From the NCBI GenBank assembly GCA_964472565.1, contig CAYYNB010000026.1, positions 1-45,701 of the forward strand: a DNA stretch of 45,701 nt, read 5' to 3'. How positions within the stretch are numbered: the stretch's first letter is position 1; every line of letters begins with the position of its first letter. Below the pieces are notes generated by a model, which searched no databases, was not told where the DNA came from, and saw only the letters and a program-made list of their open reading frames with translations. Made by a program: the position numbers and the translations under genes. This stretch comes from DATAMF01 sp964472565 (GTDB lineage: Bacteria; Chloroflexota; Anaerolineae; Aggregatilineales; Aggregatilineaceae). Positions 34,731 through 42,288 of this stretch are shown piece after piece.

Positions 34731-35264
34731 ATGGACTTCGATCTTTTCAGACGCAAAGCGACATTGGTTCTTATTTTTCAGTCGGATCGGGCGCTGATGG
34801 AAACCATGGATCAGCTATCCGTTACGGATCTGGGGCATATGCTTGATTTCGGGCATGCGGCTTTGATCACAGGGGGGGAAGAACCGATGATCGTCAATAA
34901 TAATGTTTCAGTGCGAGAGGGTGGATTATCGGGGGTGATGATCGGCGCTACGCTGATGATGCTGGGATTTGTCCAATTTGGGGCGCTCGATTTGTCAAAG
35001 TTAGGATCGATTATGGCTATTGGAATGGCGGCCCTCATGGGCGGGATACTCGGCGGATTGATGGGCTATCTAATCGCGTTTTTGATTGGGTTCGGGTTTT
35101 CGCAGGCGCTGCTGGCGGAGGTTGGGTCGCAACTCATGTCAGGAGAAATCGCTCTGCTGCTGCAAATGCCAGAGCGACAGATTACCAGGTTGCAAGCCGG
35201 TTTAGTCGATTTGCAGGTCAACGTTCAAAACTTGGGCGGGCGCAGCTTACAACGTCATGTATAA
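34731..35264 (+). CDS. Glycine-zipper membrane protein, DUF1269-like
   Basis: A 177-residue protein. A polar N-terminus (FDLFRRKATLVLIFQSD...) precedes two hydrophobic stretches (about 67-85 and 91-118) with small-residue spacing GLSGVMIGATLMMLGF and GMAALMGGILGGLMGYLIAF, as in glycine-zipper membrane segments. The last 50 residues are amphipathic. The layout recalls DUF1269 proteins, whose function is unknown; the match is from pattern only. ATG 34731 is preferred over GTG 34725 two codons earlier. The promoter lies about 25 nt upstream. It precedes the PP2C gene by 38 nt, and the two may form one unit, though a TATAAT at 35260-35265 overlaps its stop codon and could start a separate transcript. 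Confidence 0.6.
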   Translation: MDFDLFRRKATLVLIFQSDRALMETMDQLSVTDLGHMLDFGHAALITGGEEPMIVNNNVSVREGGLSGVMIGATLMMLGFVQFGALDLSKLGSIMAIGMAALMGGILGGLMGYLIAFLIGFGFSQALLAEVGSQLMSGEIALLLQMPERQITRLQAGLVDLQVNVQNLGGRSLQRHV

Positions 35265-35302
35265 TAACTGTAGTGCGTTACCTGGGTCAGGGAGAATAGG
35301 TC

Positions 35303-36568
35303 ATGGATACGCGAAAATGCCCCCGATGTGGACATGAAAATTTGACCCGTGCGGTCTTTTGTTTTCAATGTGGGACAAACCTGGATGCCCCACCTGTGGT
35401 ACGCGGAATTCATCGTCAACGGCGGCATGTCGAAGATGCGATGCGTTCGGTAAAAGGGCGCGAAGACAGCCTGGAACCTGATCTGCTGAACAAGCTGCGC
35501 GATGCGACGGCCAAACTTCCGCCGCCGATTGATGGTACGCCTGTGACCTGCTTACGCTGCGGCACTCTGAATAAACCCCTGGCGAGCTACTGCATTGGCT
35601 GTGGGGCAACTCTGTCTGTCCCAGACGAACCTGGCCCGACTCACCTGGTACCCCGTGCCAGCGCTAAAAGCGACGTTGGACACGTACGCGACAATAATGA
35701 GGATCGCGTTGGGCTATGGGCGCGGCATGGGGTGGTGCTAGCGCTTGTGGCGGATGGAATGGGCGGCGCAGTCGCGGGGGAAGAAGCCAGCCGATTGGTG
35801 ATCGAAGCGGTACAGGCGGATTTTCTGGGTGAGGCGCGGGGCAGTGAAACCCTGGCGCACCTATCGGAAGACGAGATCGCCGAAAAATTACGGTTAGCGG
35901 TGCGACGAGCAAACCGGGCGGTAATTCATCGCGCGGCGGATCACCCCGAATTTCAAGGGATGGGCACAACCGTTACCCTGGCGTTTATTCGCAATAACCG
36001 CGTTATTGTCGCGCATGTGGGAGACAGCCGCGCTTATCTTGTAGACGGACGGGAACATTGGATTAACCAGATCACTGACGATCACAGCTTTGTCGAGGCG
36101 CTGCTCGCTTCAGGACATATTACCCCCGAACAGGCTGCCGTCCACCCGATGCGAAATGTTTTGTACCGCGCCTTGGGACAAGTCGATGATACAGAAGCCG
36201 ACATTTACAGTCGCAATCTGGCTGAGGGGGATCGGCTGCTGCTCTGCTCGGATGGGTTGACGCGCCATGTCAAAGCGCATGAACTGGCGGAAATTGCCAG
36301 CCAGCACCATGAGCCAGAAGAGATTGCGCAGAAATTAGTTGCTCTGGCGAATGAGCGAGGTGGGGAAGATAACATCAGTGTGATTGTGGTGGTGATGGAG
36401 CGGGCCGAGGATGTCACACCCGAAGAACCACCTGATCCCGCGCTTTTCGAGGATACGGATATTGGCCTATATCAGGCTCCGGTTCCAGATGATGAGATTC
36501 TAAAAGACCCGCCCACGATGGAACTTCCTGCGATAGATGAGGGAGAATGGCCGGAAGGGGATCTGTAG
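35303..36568 (+). CDS. PP2C-family protein phosphatase with two N-terminal zinc ribbons
   Basis: 421 residues. Zinc ribbons are C6-C9/C20-C23 and C83-C86/C97-C100, separated by a 59-residue linker. The PPM/PP2C domain (about 118-365) keeps the metal-binding motifs: VRDNNEDR, VADGMGG (D151), GTTVT, VAHVGDSRAYL, ITDDHS, LLLCSDGLT and GGEDNISV. It should remove phosphate from Ser/Thr residues in the cytoplasm with Mn or Mg. An acidic Pro-rich tail (365-421) has no known domain. It is a plausible counterpart of the Ser/Thr kinase at 8159-9670, although the genes are far apart. GGGAGA lies about 8 nt before ATG 35303. Confidence 0.92.
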   Translation: MDTRKCPRCGHENLTRAVFCFQCGTNLDAPPVVRGIHRQRRHVEDAMRSVKGREDSLEPDLLNKLRDATAKLPPPIDGTPVTCLRCGTLNKPLASYCIGCGATLSVPDEPGPTHLVPRASAKSDVGHVRDNNEDRVGLWARHGVVLALVADGMGGAVAGEEASRLVIEAVQADFLGEARGSETLAHLSEDEIAEKLRLAVRRANRAVIHRAADHPEFQGMGTTVTLAFIRNNRVIVAHVGDSRAYLVDGREHWINQITDDHSFVEALLASGHITPEQAAVHPMRNVLYRALGQVDDTEADIYSRNLAEGDRLLLCSDGLTRHVKAHELAEIASQHHEPEEIAQKLVALANERGGEDNISVIVVVMERAEDVTPEEPPDPALFEDTDIGLYQAPVPDDEILKDPPTMELPAIDEGEWPEGDL

Positions 36569-36921
36569 AGGGTGACAAAAACAGTGGGGGCAAGTCATCC
36601 CCACTGTTGTGTGTTATTGGGCCTGCGTTTCTTTGATAGCGTTCGCTGTAGGAGATGAAAAAGAAAACGGTAGGCTGCTCTGTTGTTTTACCTTCATTTC
36701 GACTAGTGGAGCGGATGGCTTCTCTGGCTGCGGGGGTCCCGGTGCATATGCATTTGCTTTTCAAGAATTTTGTCGATGTTGCTATGCCCATATATGAAGA
36801 TCGAGGTCGATTACAGGGGGATGACTATAGTACTCCTAGTATTGCGTGGTGAATTGTGATACTCTTGAGGTAGCTCAGATTTGAGCAAGTCTATCTTAAT
36901 CTTTCTACAGGAGAAATCATC
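36569..36921. other. Intergenic region before the pilin-like gene
   Basis: 353 nt. It begins with a terminator-like hairpin (36580-36608). The middle has only weak open frames without usable ribosome sites. The end (36840-36921) must hold the promoter and leader of the pilin-like gene, but no well-spaced -35/-10 pair could be picked; a GCTC-AGATTT-GAGC hairpin sits at 36873-36886. Confidence 0.6.
36580..36612 (+). terminator. Terminator-like hairpin after the PP2C gene
   Basis: AACAGTGGGG (36580-36589) pairs perfectly with CCCCACTGTT (36599-36608), 9-nt loop. The following GTGTGTTATT is T-rich but not a clean tract. Confidence 0.6.
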
Positions 36922-37068
36922 ATGCTGTATCAACCACGTGAAGAAGGCCAGGGCCTCGTCGAATACGCACTCATCCTCGTACTGGTCGCCGTCGTTGTGA
37001 TCATCATCCTGGCCCTGCTCGGCCCGGCAATCGGCAATATTTTCTCCAACATCGTCAGCCACCTGTAA
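36922..37068 (+). CDS. Flp/Fap-type pilin-like small protein
   Basis: A 48-residue protein with a short charged leader (MLYQPREEGQGLVEYAL) followed by one hydrophobic helix and GPAIGNIFSNIV. The E-G-Q-G-L-V-E-Y-A order is the signature of Flp pilins, where cleavage after the first Gly leaves a mature pilin starting at or near the glutamine, with the conserved Glu five or so residues on. AGGAG lies 8 nt before the ATG. Codons are biased to C-ending (CTC, ATC, GTC), unlike its neighbours, as expected for a highly expressed structural protein. A strong terminator follows 24 nt later, so it is monocistronic. No TadA, RcpA or TadV homologue is in the window. Confidence 0.8.
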   Translation: MLYQPREEGQGLVEYALILVLVAVVVIIILALLGPAIGNIFSNIVSHL

Positions 37069-37091
37069 ATCGTTGTCTGACACCTTAAACG

Positions 37092-37120
37092 AAAGCGCCC
37101 CATGTGGGCGCTTTTTGTTG
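37092..37120 (+). terminator. Rho-independent terminator after the pilin-like gene
   Basis: AAAGCGCCC (37092-37100) pairs with GGGCGCTTT (37106-37114); TTTGTTGTT follows. Confidence 0.9.
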
Positions 37121-37158
37121 TTAGGCTGTGCCCGTATTTTTTACCCCATCTCCCCTTG

Positions 37159-37226
37159 CCCCTTCCCTTAGGGAAAGGGAGTCAAAGCCACAGGCGGTGG
37201 GGAATTGTTTTCTTGGATCGGCTTAA
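37159..37226. repeat. Dispersed intergenic repeat, copy 3
   Basis: It begins with the CCCCTTCCC...GGGAAAGGG hairpin and continues through GGGAGTCAAAGCCACAGGCG and GTGGGGAATTGTTTTCTTGG to GCTTAA. It ends exactly on the stop codon (37223-37225) of the cNMP gene read from the other strand. Confidence 0.65.
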
Positions 37227-37822
37227 CTGCCCCGCCGGAGAGTTTCTTCGCGCAATTGGACGCTGCGAACCATTTGCACAAACGCATCTACTAACTTCTG
37301 AATTTCAGTTTCGGCAGCAGTGCCCGGTATTTCGCTCAGTGCCGCCTGCTCATATTCTCCCCGTGTGAGTAACTGCGTGGCATCCATGACGCGCTGCAAA
37401 TAGTTGGTGGTGTAACGCACACGTTCAACCAGGTTTTGCATCAAGGAAAGGCCAAGCAAGGGGCGTTCACGCAGAAAATTCAGAAAATCATCACGGTGGA
37501 GAATCAGCACATCGCTATCCTGTGAGGCGGCGGCGGAAGCGGAGCGCGGTTTTTGATCGAGCATCGCAAATTCGCCAAAGATCTGATTGGCTCCGTAATG
37601 ACGAATGGTAAATTCGCGCCCTATTTCATCCACACTGTAAATTCGAATTTCACCAGAAAGAATCAAATAAACGGAATCGCCTACCGAATCTTTGTGAAAA
37701 AGAACTACGCCCTGGGGAAAATGTTCACGATGCATGACCGCCACTAAGGCTTCACGGCCAGCCGGTTCGACACCACGGAAGATAAAAGAACTTTGGAGCT
37801 GTTCGCCGATATTGGAATTCAC
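37223..37822 (-). CDS. Cyclic-nucleotide-binding domain protein without DNA-binding domain
   Basis: 199 residues. The cNMP fold (about 12-135) has the phosphate-cassette region FGEFAMLDQKPRSASAAA; R92, after KP, is at the usual phosphate-binding position. There is no Crp-type HTH: the C-terminal 65 residues are a coiled-coil-like helix (RYTTNYLQRVMDATQLL...REETLRRGS). It resembles the tail of the PrsW fusion just upstream, so the two are probably paralogous sensors, perhaps binding each other. GTG 37822 is preceded by AAAGGAG with 7 nt spacing. It lies 14 nt after the PrsW gene, last in the four-gene operon. Confidence 0.85.
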   Translation of the reverse strand: MNSNIGEQLQSSFIFRGVEPAGREALVAVMHREHFPQGVVLFHKDSVGDSVYLILSGEIRIYSVDEIGREFTIRHYGANQIFGEFAMLDQKPRSASAAASQDSDVLILHRDDFLNFLRERPLLGLSLMQNLVERVRYTTNYLQRVMDATQLLTRGEYEQAALSEIPGTAAETEIQKLVDAFVQMVRSVQLREETLRRGS

Positions 37823-37836
37823 TGGTGGACTCCTTT

Positions 37837-39594
37837 TTACGATGCTTTGCGTTCCGCACGAAGCGATTCTTCACGCTCTTGCAGAGTGGCGGCAGCCTGG
37901 GAGAACACATTACTGACCAATTCAACTGTTTCGGCTGAAAGTTCTTCCAGTTCCAACGTGGCTACCTTATTGGCTGGCGTAACAACCACTTCTGAAGGCG
38001 GCGGTTGCTGCGTCTGATAGGTGCCTTGTTCAATGCGAGACATCCAGGCGATACTCGTTTCAACCGCTAACGTGGTGTAACGCGCCTTTTCCGCCAGATA
38101 TTGCAACATGGCGAGGACGACCTGGGGACGACTTTGAATAAACCGCATAAAAACCTGCTGCTGAAGGCGAAGAAGTGTCGTCGCACCTTGAACCTGCGCA
38201 CGAGCGGAACGCGGTTGGCCGTCTAAAAGCGAAAATTCGCCCACCACAGCACCCGCCTCGAAGGTACGCAGAGGTGTTTCACTATCCTGAGAGAAGATGG
38301 CGACCTTACCTTCTTCGACAAGATACATAGCATCGCCCTGATCACCCTGGTTGAAGAGGGTATGTCCATCTTCAAAATTTACCACGTCTACCGCACGACA
38401 TAGATTTTCTAAGTTAGCCAGAGTCACATTTTGGAAGATTTCGATCTGGTGCAGGCGTTCGGCTCTGGCTTCAAGCTGTTCCGGTGTAAAGGTTTCAGCC
38501 AGTTCAGTCGAACGCATGAACATATCGAAGGTATGAACCAACGTCGGATCAGAACGCGCTAATTCTTCATTGAAGGCCTGCTGCATCGCCGAATCACCCG
38601 GCGGGAATACAGATTGCAGATAAAGGTTGACACGCGACCCCATCTCTTTGCGAATTTTCTCAGATTCAGCCCGTAGTTCGGCGATTTCTTCTTCCCAAGC
38701 CGTGCGGAGACGTTCGCTTACCGGGGTGCTCAGGTTGTTTTGCAAAATGCCAATGTTGGCCTGAGTCACTAACAAGCGCCGGACTAAAGTGATATTACTA
38801 CTGCCCAACGTATCGCCCAGTTCACCGAAGATCTCTTCAATCGATGCGCCGCCGAGACGCTGCACGGCGCGGCGTTCGCCGGTGGACACATCGACATTCA
38901 GGCCGAGTGTTTGGGCGAATTTCTTCTTCTCGTCCTGTAGTCCCTGGTTAATTTGCCATGCAATCAGGACTCCGCCGCCAACCCCGATGCCGATGGCGAC
39001 TAACAGCAGCATCGCGCCGCTGAGTTCGCCAACTACATTGTTATAGACGACGTGGAGTATGATAGCGAAGATAACCCCGATGATGGGCACCACAAATTTC
39101 TGCTGCGAGGTGATGCGGCGCAGGCGGCCTAATGAAATGCCGACCAAACCGCTGGCAGCGGCATGCATCAACGCGGTGGACAGCGTGCGGCTGATGGCAG
39201 CGCCTAAAACTGAATCGCCAGAACGCGGCAGATAGATAAGCATATTTTCGGAGAGACCAAAGCCAATGCCGACGGCAATGCCATACACGGCACCGTCCAC
39301 AATGTAGCGAAAACGAGGCTGGCGAACCAAGTAGATGAGGATGAGCGATTTCAGCACTTCCTCAATAATGGGTGCGCCAATTCGCGTCAGGGTGTCGTAG
39401 CCTAAACCTTGATCGAGAATGAAGTTGTTGAAAATCCAAGCCAGTCCGAATGCACCCAAAGCGCCCCAGGCTACACACAACAGAATCGTGCTCGTTTTGC
39501 CTGTCCCAAAAACGTCTAACATGATGAACAGATAAACGGTAAAGGCCGGGATGGCAATAGCAATCAGATAGGCAATGATCGTAACAGCATCCAT
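37837..39594 (-). CDS. PrsW-family intramembrane protease fused to a cyclic-nucleotide-binding domain
   Basis: 585 residues. About seven TM helices in residues 1-215 carry the PrsW motifs: EEVLK (E78, E79, K82), GLSEN (E116, N117), LMHAAASG (H144) and HVVYN (H181, N185). PrsW proteases cut membrane anti-sigma factors in Bacillus; the target here is unknown. Residues 215-375 are a helical, partly coiled cytoplasmic region. A cNMP-binding domain (about 385-500) has the cassette VGEFSLLDGQPRSARAQV. A coiled tail follows. Cyclic nucleotide could therefore gate an intramembrane protease. GGGAAAGG precedes ATG 39594 by about 8 nt. Operon order is DUF2207, zinc-ribbon, PrsW-cNMP, cNMP. Confidence 0.87.
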   Translation of the reverse strand: MDAVTIIAYLIAIAIPAFTVYLFIMLDVFGTGKTSTILLCVAWGALGAFGLAWIFNNFILDQGLGYDTLTRIGAPIIEEVLKSLILIYLVRQPRFRYIVDGAVYGIAVGIGFGLSENMLIYLPRSGDSVLGAAISRTLSTALMHAAASGLVGISLGRLRRITSQQKFVVPIIGVIFAIILHVVYNNVVGELSGAMLLLVAIGIGVGGGVLIAWQINQGLQDEKKKFAQTLGLNVDVSTGERRAVQRLGGASIEEIFGELGDTLGSSNITLVRRLLVTQANIGILQNNLSTPVSERLRTAWEEEIAELRAESEKIRKEMGSRVNLYLQSVFPPGDSAMQQAFNEELARSDPTLVHTFDMFMRSTELAETFTPEQLEARAERLHQIEIFQNVTLANLENLCRAVDVVNFEDGHTLFNQGDQGDAMYLVEEGKVAIFSQDSETPLRTFEAGAVVGEFSLLDGQPRSARAQVQGATTLLRLQQQVFMRFIQSRPQVVLAMLQYLAEKARYTTLAVETSIAWMSRIEQGTYQTQQPPPSEVVVTPANKVATLELEELSAETVELVSNVFSQAAATLQEREESLRAERKAS

Positions 39595-39612
39595 CTGGTT
39601 AGCCTTTCCCTG

Positions 39613-40125
39613 TCAGGACAAGAAAAATTCGGTACCGCAAAAGCGACAATTCGCAACACCCTTTCCGCTCAAGGTAATTTCGCCGCCACAATTGGGGCAC
39701 TGCTTGAGTTCGCGTAGCTGGCTGGCAACACTGGAGTAGAGAATGCCCTTATCCCAGTTGATGTAGCCGCTAAAAACGCCCAAACCGACCAGCGAATGGA
39801 TCATTTCTTTGACTTCGGAAACCGGCGTTTGCATTTCAACCGCGACTTCACTGATCGGGATTTGGCCCCGACTCTGGACCAAATTCAGCAGTTTGCGCTG
39901 CTGGCCCGCTTCGGCTCTTTCGCGGGACTCCTGCCCACCAAAGGCTAACATATAAATGCCAGCACCTACCAACGGCGCGACGATTACGATCAGGACCAGG
40001 CCCAGTCCTAAAATGCGAGCAGGTCCTGTCAGATCTTCGTTGGTAAAAATCCACAGGGCAGCAATCACGCCGATCATCACGCCAAAGACGAACAGCAGGA
40101 TACCCACTAATCGACTCTGATTCAT
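39613..40125 (-). CDS. Membrane protein with winged-helix-like and zinc-ribbon domains
   Basis: 170 residues. Two TM segments (about 7-27 and 37-61), then a cytoplasmic winged-helix-like stretch (about 75-130: IPISEVAVEMQTPVSEVKEMIHSLVGLGVFSGYI), and a C-terminal zinc ribbon (CPNCGG...CRFCG). The function is unknown. The arrangement is similar to small Chloroflexota proteins next to DUF2207 proteins, but that is from memory and weak. GGAGG precedes ATG 40125 by 5 nt, and it begins 15 nt after the DUF2207 gene stop. Confidence 0.75.
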   Translation of the reverse strand: MNQSRLVGILLFVFGVMIGVIAALWIFTNEDLTGPARILGLGLVLIVIVAPLVGAGIYMLAFGGQESRERAEAGQQRKLLNLVQSRGQIPISEVAVEMQTPVSEVKEMIHSLVGLGVFSGYINWDKGILYSSVASQLRELKQCPNCGGEITLSGKGVANCRFCGTEFFLS

Positions 40126-40140
40126 ATGTCCTCCTTCTCT

Positions 40141-42090
40141 TTAACCGAAGCCCGCACGCCCACCGCCAGAACCGCCGCCGCCGCCGCGTCCACCACCGCT
40201 GAAGCCACCACCAAAGCCGCCGCTTTTGCCGGAACTGCTGGGGCGGCTCGTCATGACGCTTGATGCATCATTGAGCATCCGGGTGAGGCCGCTGCTCATG
40301 CCATTCAGTCCTTCAGTGAGGCTGCGGCTCATCTCATTCAGCCCGCCGGGACCACTAAAATTCGGCAGATCGACGCTGCGATCTCCCATACTGGCAGGGA
40401 TGTTACGCCCGTAGCGCCGCTCATGATAACCTCCATGCCAGGGGCCGCCGACATAGGTCGGGAAGTACCAGTCTGGCATCGCGGTCAGCAGGGGAGCCAT
40501 TTTACGCGTTAATTCCTGGTCGATACCCATCGCGATGGCGTAAGCAATATACTGGTCAAATTTGGCATTGGCTTCGGCTACATCGCCATATTTGTCAATG
40601 TTGCTCAGGTAGCGCTTGAAAGCACGCCAACGCGCCGCATCCTGGGAGCCTTTGAGTGTTTTGCCGGGCATGTAGTCAGCGGCGAGGGTGGCTGCAAATC
40701 CTACAATGCCGATGGCGACTGGCAGGGTGACTATCGCGCCGGAAATCCAGGTTAATGATCGCTGGGCACCCCAAAACAGCAGCGATCCGGCAACCATCAA
40801 CACAATACCTAGCCAGAACCATGTCTGGCGAGTGTTGTTCGGATTGGCCTTAAAATATTCCTTAGCGACAAGATCGGCGTACATCTGCTGTTTAATGGCC
40901 GGGATGTAGGTGTAGAACTTGTAACGAAGATCGGTCAGCGTCGTGCTTCCCTTATCTGATGGGAAAAGCCCTTTTAGCAGCGTGCGTTCGAAGCCGCCTA
41001 ATTCGCTGCTTGATTTGTCGCTGCGGTGGAAGGTAAAGTCGGACTTTTCAAACATGCCTAAAACACCGCCGGTGGATGTCTGCTCGATGGTGAAGTAACC
41101 CCGACGCGCCAGATCGACCAGAGTAGACATGATGTCCTGCATATCAACCTTTTCGTCAAGCAGTGCGCCAACTGTGCCCGGATGTTCGTCGGAGGGCGGC
41201 TCAGTGAGATATTCCGGGACCACCAAGGCTTTGGGATCGCGGCCAAAACGCATATAACGCAGGCCGACAAAAAGCACGCCGCTGATCGCAATCGCGAGCG
41301 CAAAGGCGAGCAGCAACAGGGTCACAACCGGCTGGTAATCATCTTCATAGGCGCGCTGAATATCGAACGCGTTCTGCCAGGGCGGTTCATCCATGCGCGT
41401 ATCCGCAGGATATTTGACACGGACTTCGACTATGTCGCCGGTGCCTAAATCGCCAGGAGAGTTCCAGGTGAGGGTTGTTTTTGCTTCGTTCCTAGTGAGT
41501 TTCCAATTATCAGGATAACTCGTGGCGGCGAGGGCGGGGCGGCCTTCGGGAAGATTCACCGTGACCGTCGTGGCGCGAATGGGAAAGGGACGTTCTTCGG
41601 GCAAGGCGACCCAGTAGAGTTGATCGCCTTCGTCGGGATAGGCACGCAACGCGCCATAAACCGTATATTTGATCCTGATGGTGCGGGTTGTACCGGATTG
41701 GGCCTGAGAAGAAAAATAGTATTTGATGGTGAAGAAGTCATCGACTACCGAGGTGCAGAAACTGCCAGCCCAGTCCACACACTGTTCACGAAGTGCGGTT
41801 GAACCATCGGTGATGGAAACATTGGTAATGCCTGTGAGACGATCCATGGGGATGTCGCGCGTACCGAAAGAGAATGGCCCTTGATCGATGGCAAGCTGGT
41901 AGGTTTCGGTTACATCAAAACGGTTTTCGGACGTCTGAATATTGTCAATGAGTACATCAAAACGTTTCCATTCCAGACTGCGGCCATCACTCGTGGAGCT
42001 TGGGATGGCGGAGAAGATCCCAAAGGCCACATTCGAACCCAGGATAATAATCCCGATGATGACTGCCCAGGAGAGTGTTGATCGACTCAT
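40141..42090 (-). CDS. DUF2207-family membrane protein
   Basis: 649 residues. A TM signal anchor (about 6-28) is followed by a beta-rich extracytoplasmic domain to about 255 (typical DUF2207 sequence FDVTETYQLAIDQGPFSFGTRDIP), a TM segment (about 258-282), a cytoplasmic domain with a winged-helix-like part (MQDIMSTLVDLARRGYFTIEQ), a TM pair (about 425-480), and a long tail that ends in a Gly-rich GGFGGGFSGGGRGGGGG stretch. The function of the family is unknown. ATG 42090 is chosen because AAAAGGA lies 9 nt upstream; the frame runs back to 42219 in the divergent promoter region of dnaJ. First gene of the four-gene minus operon. Confidence 0.85.
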   Translation of the reverse strand: MSRSTLSWAVIIGIIILGSNVAFGIFSAIPSSTSDGRSLEWKRFDVLIDNIQTSENRFDVTETYQLAIDQGPFSFGTRDIPMDRLTGITNVSITDGSTALREQCVDWAGSFCTSVVDDFFTIKYYFSSQAQSGTTRTIRIKYTVYGALRAYPDEGDQLYWVALPEERPFPIRATTVTVNLPEGRPALAATSYPDNWKLTRNEAKTTLTWNSPGDLGTGDIVEVRVKYPADTRMDEPPWQNAFDIQRAYEDDYQPVVTLLLLAFALAIAISGVLFVGLRYMRFGRDPKALVVPEYLTEPPSDEHPGTVGALLDEKVDMQDIMSTLVDLARRGYFTIEQTSTGGVLGMFEKSDFTFHRSDKSSSELGGFERTLLKGLFPSDKGSTTLTDLRYKFYTYIPAIKQQMYADLVAKEYFKANPNNTRQTWFWLGIVLMVAGSLLFWGAQRSLTWISGAIVTLPVAIGIVGFAATLAADYMPGKTLKGSQDAARWRAFKRYLSNIDKYGDVAEANAKFDQYIAYAIAMGIDQELTRKMAPLLTAMPDWYFPTYVGGPWHGGYHERRYGRNIPASMGDRSVDLPNFSGPGGLNEMSRSLTEGLNGMSSGLTRMLNDASSVMTSRPSSSGKSGGFGGGFSGGGRGGGGGSGGGRAGFG

Positions 42091-42220
42091 ACGCTGTTCC
42101 TTTTCAGCAATTTTGTTTTCGCTTCTTATTCTAACTGATTGGCGGCATCCCTGCATTCCTAACATGAACCACTTAAACATGATAAAAACATAAATGATTT
42201 CTAAGAATTGGGTCAGCAAG

Positions 42221-42241
42221 GTTGACTCCCTGTGACTAAAG
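42221..42241 (+). promoter_or_regulatory. Candidate HspR operator (HAIR element)
   Basis: GTTGACT-N7-ACTAAAG matches the HAIR consensus CTTGAGT-N7-ACTCAAG in 11 of 14 defined bases with exactly 7 nt between halves. It overlaps the -35 and spacer of the dnaJ promoter, and hspR is the third gene of the unit, so feedback repression is likely. Confidence 0.55.
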
Positions 42242-42250
42242 TCTTAGAAT
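42222..42250 (+). promoter_or_regulatory. Strong sigma70-type promoter of the dnaJ unit
   Basis: TTGACT (42222-42227), 17 nt, TAGAAT (42245-42250): five of six bases match at each box with ideal spacing. The start of the RNA is expected near 42257. Confidence 0.75.
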
Positions 42251-42288
42251 TTTTTCACAGATAAGTTTCTTGCTTAATGTGGGATGCT

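Noticed and set aside
36655..36852. 65-residue open frame with an ATG and GGAG before it
   Set aside because: The GGAG touches the ATG, the product has no recognisable features, and the codons do not resemble those of neighbouring genes.
36865..36895. tRNA D-arm-like sequence (TAGCTCAG...GAGC)
   Set aside because: No acceptor, anticodon or T arm can be formed around it; treated as a chance hairpin.
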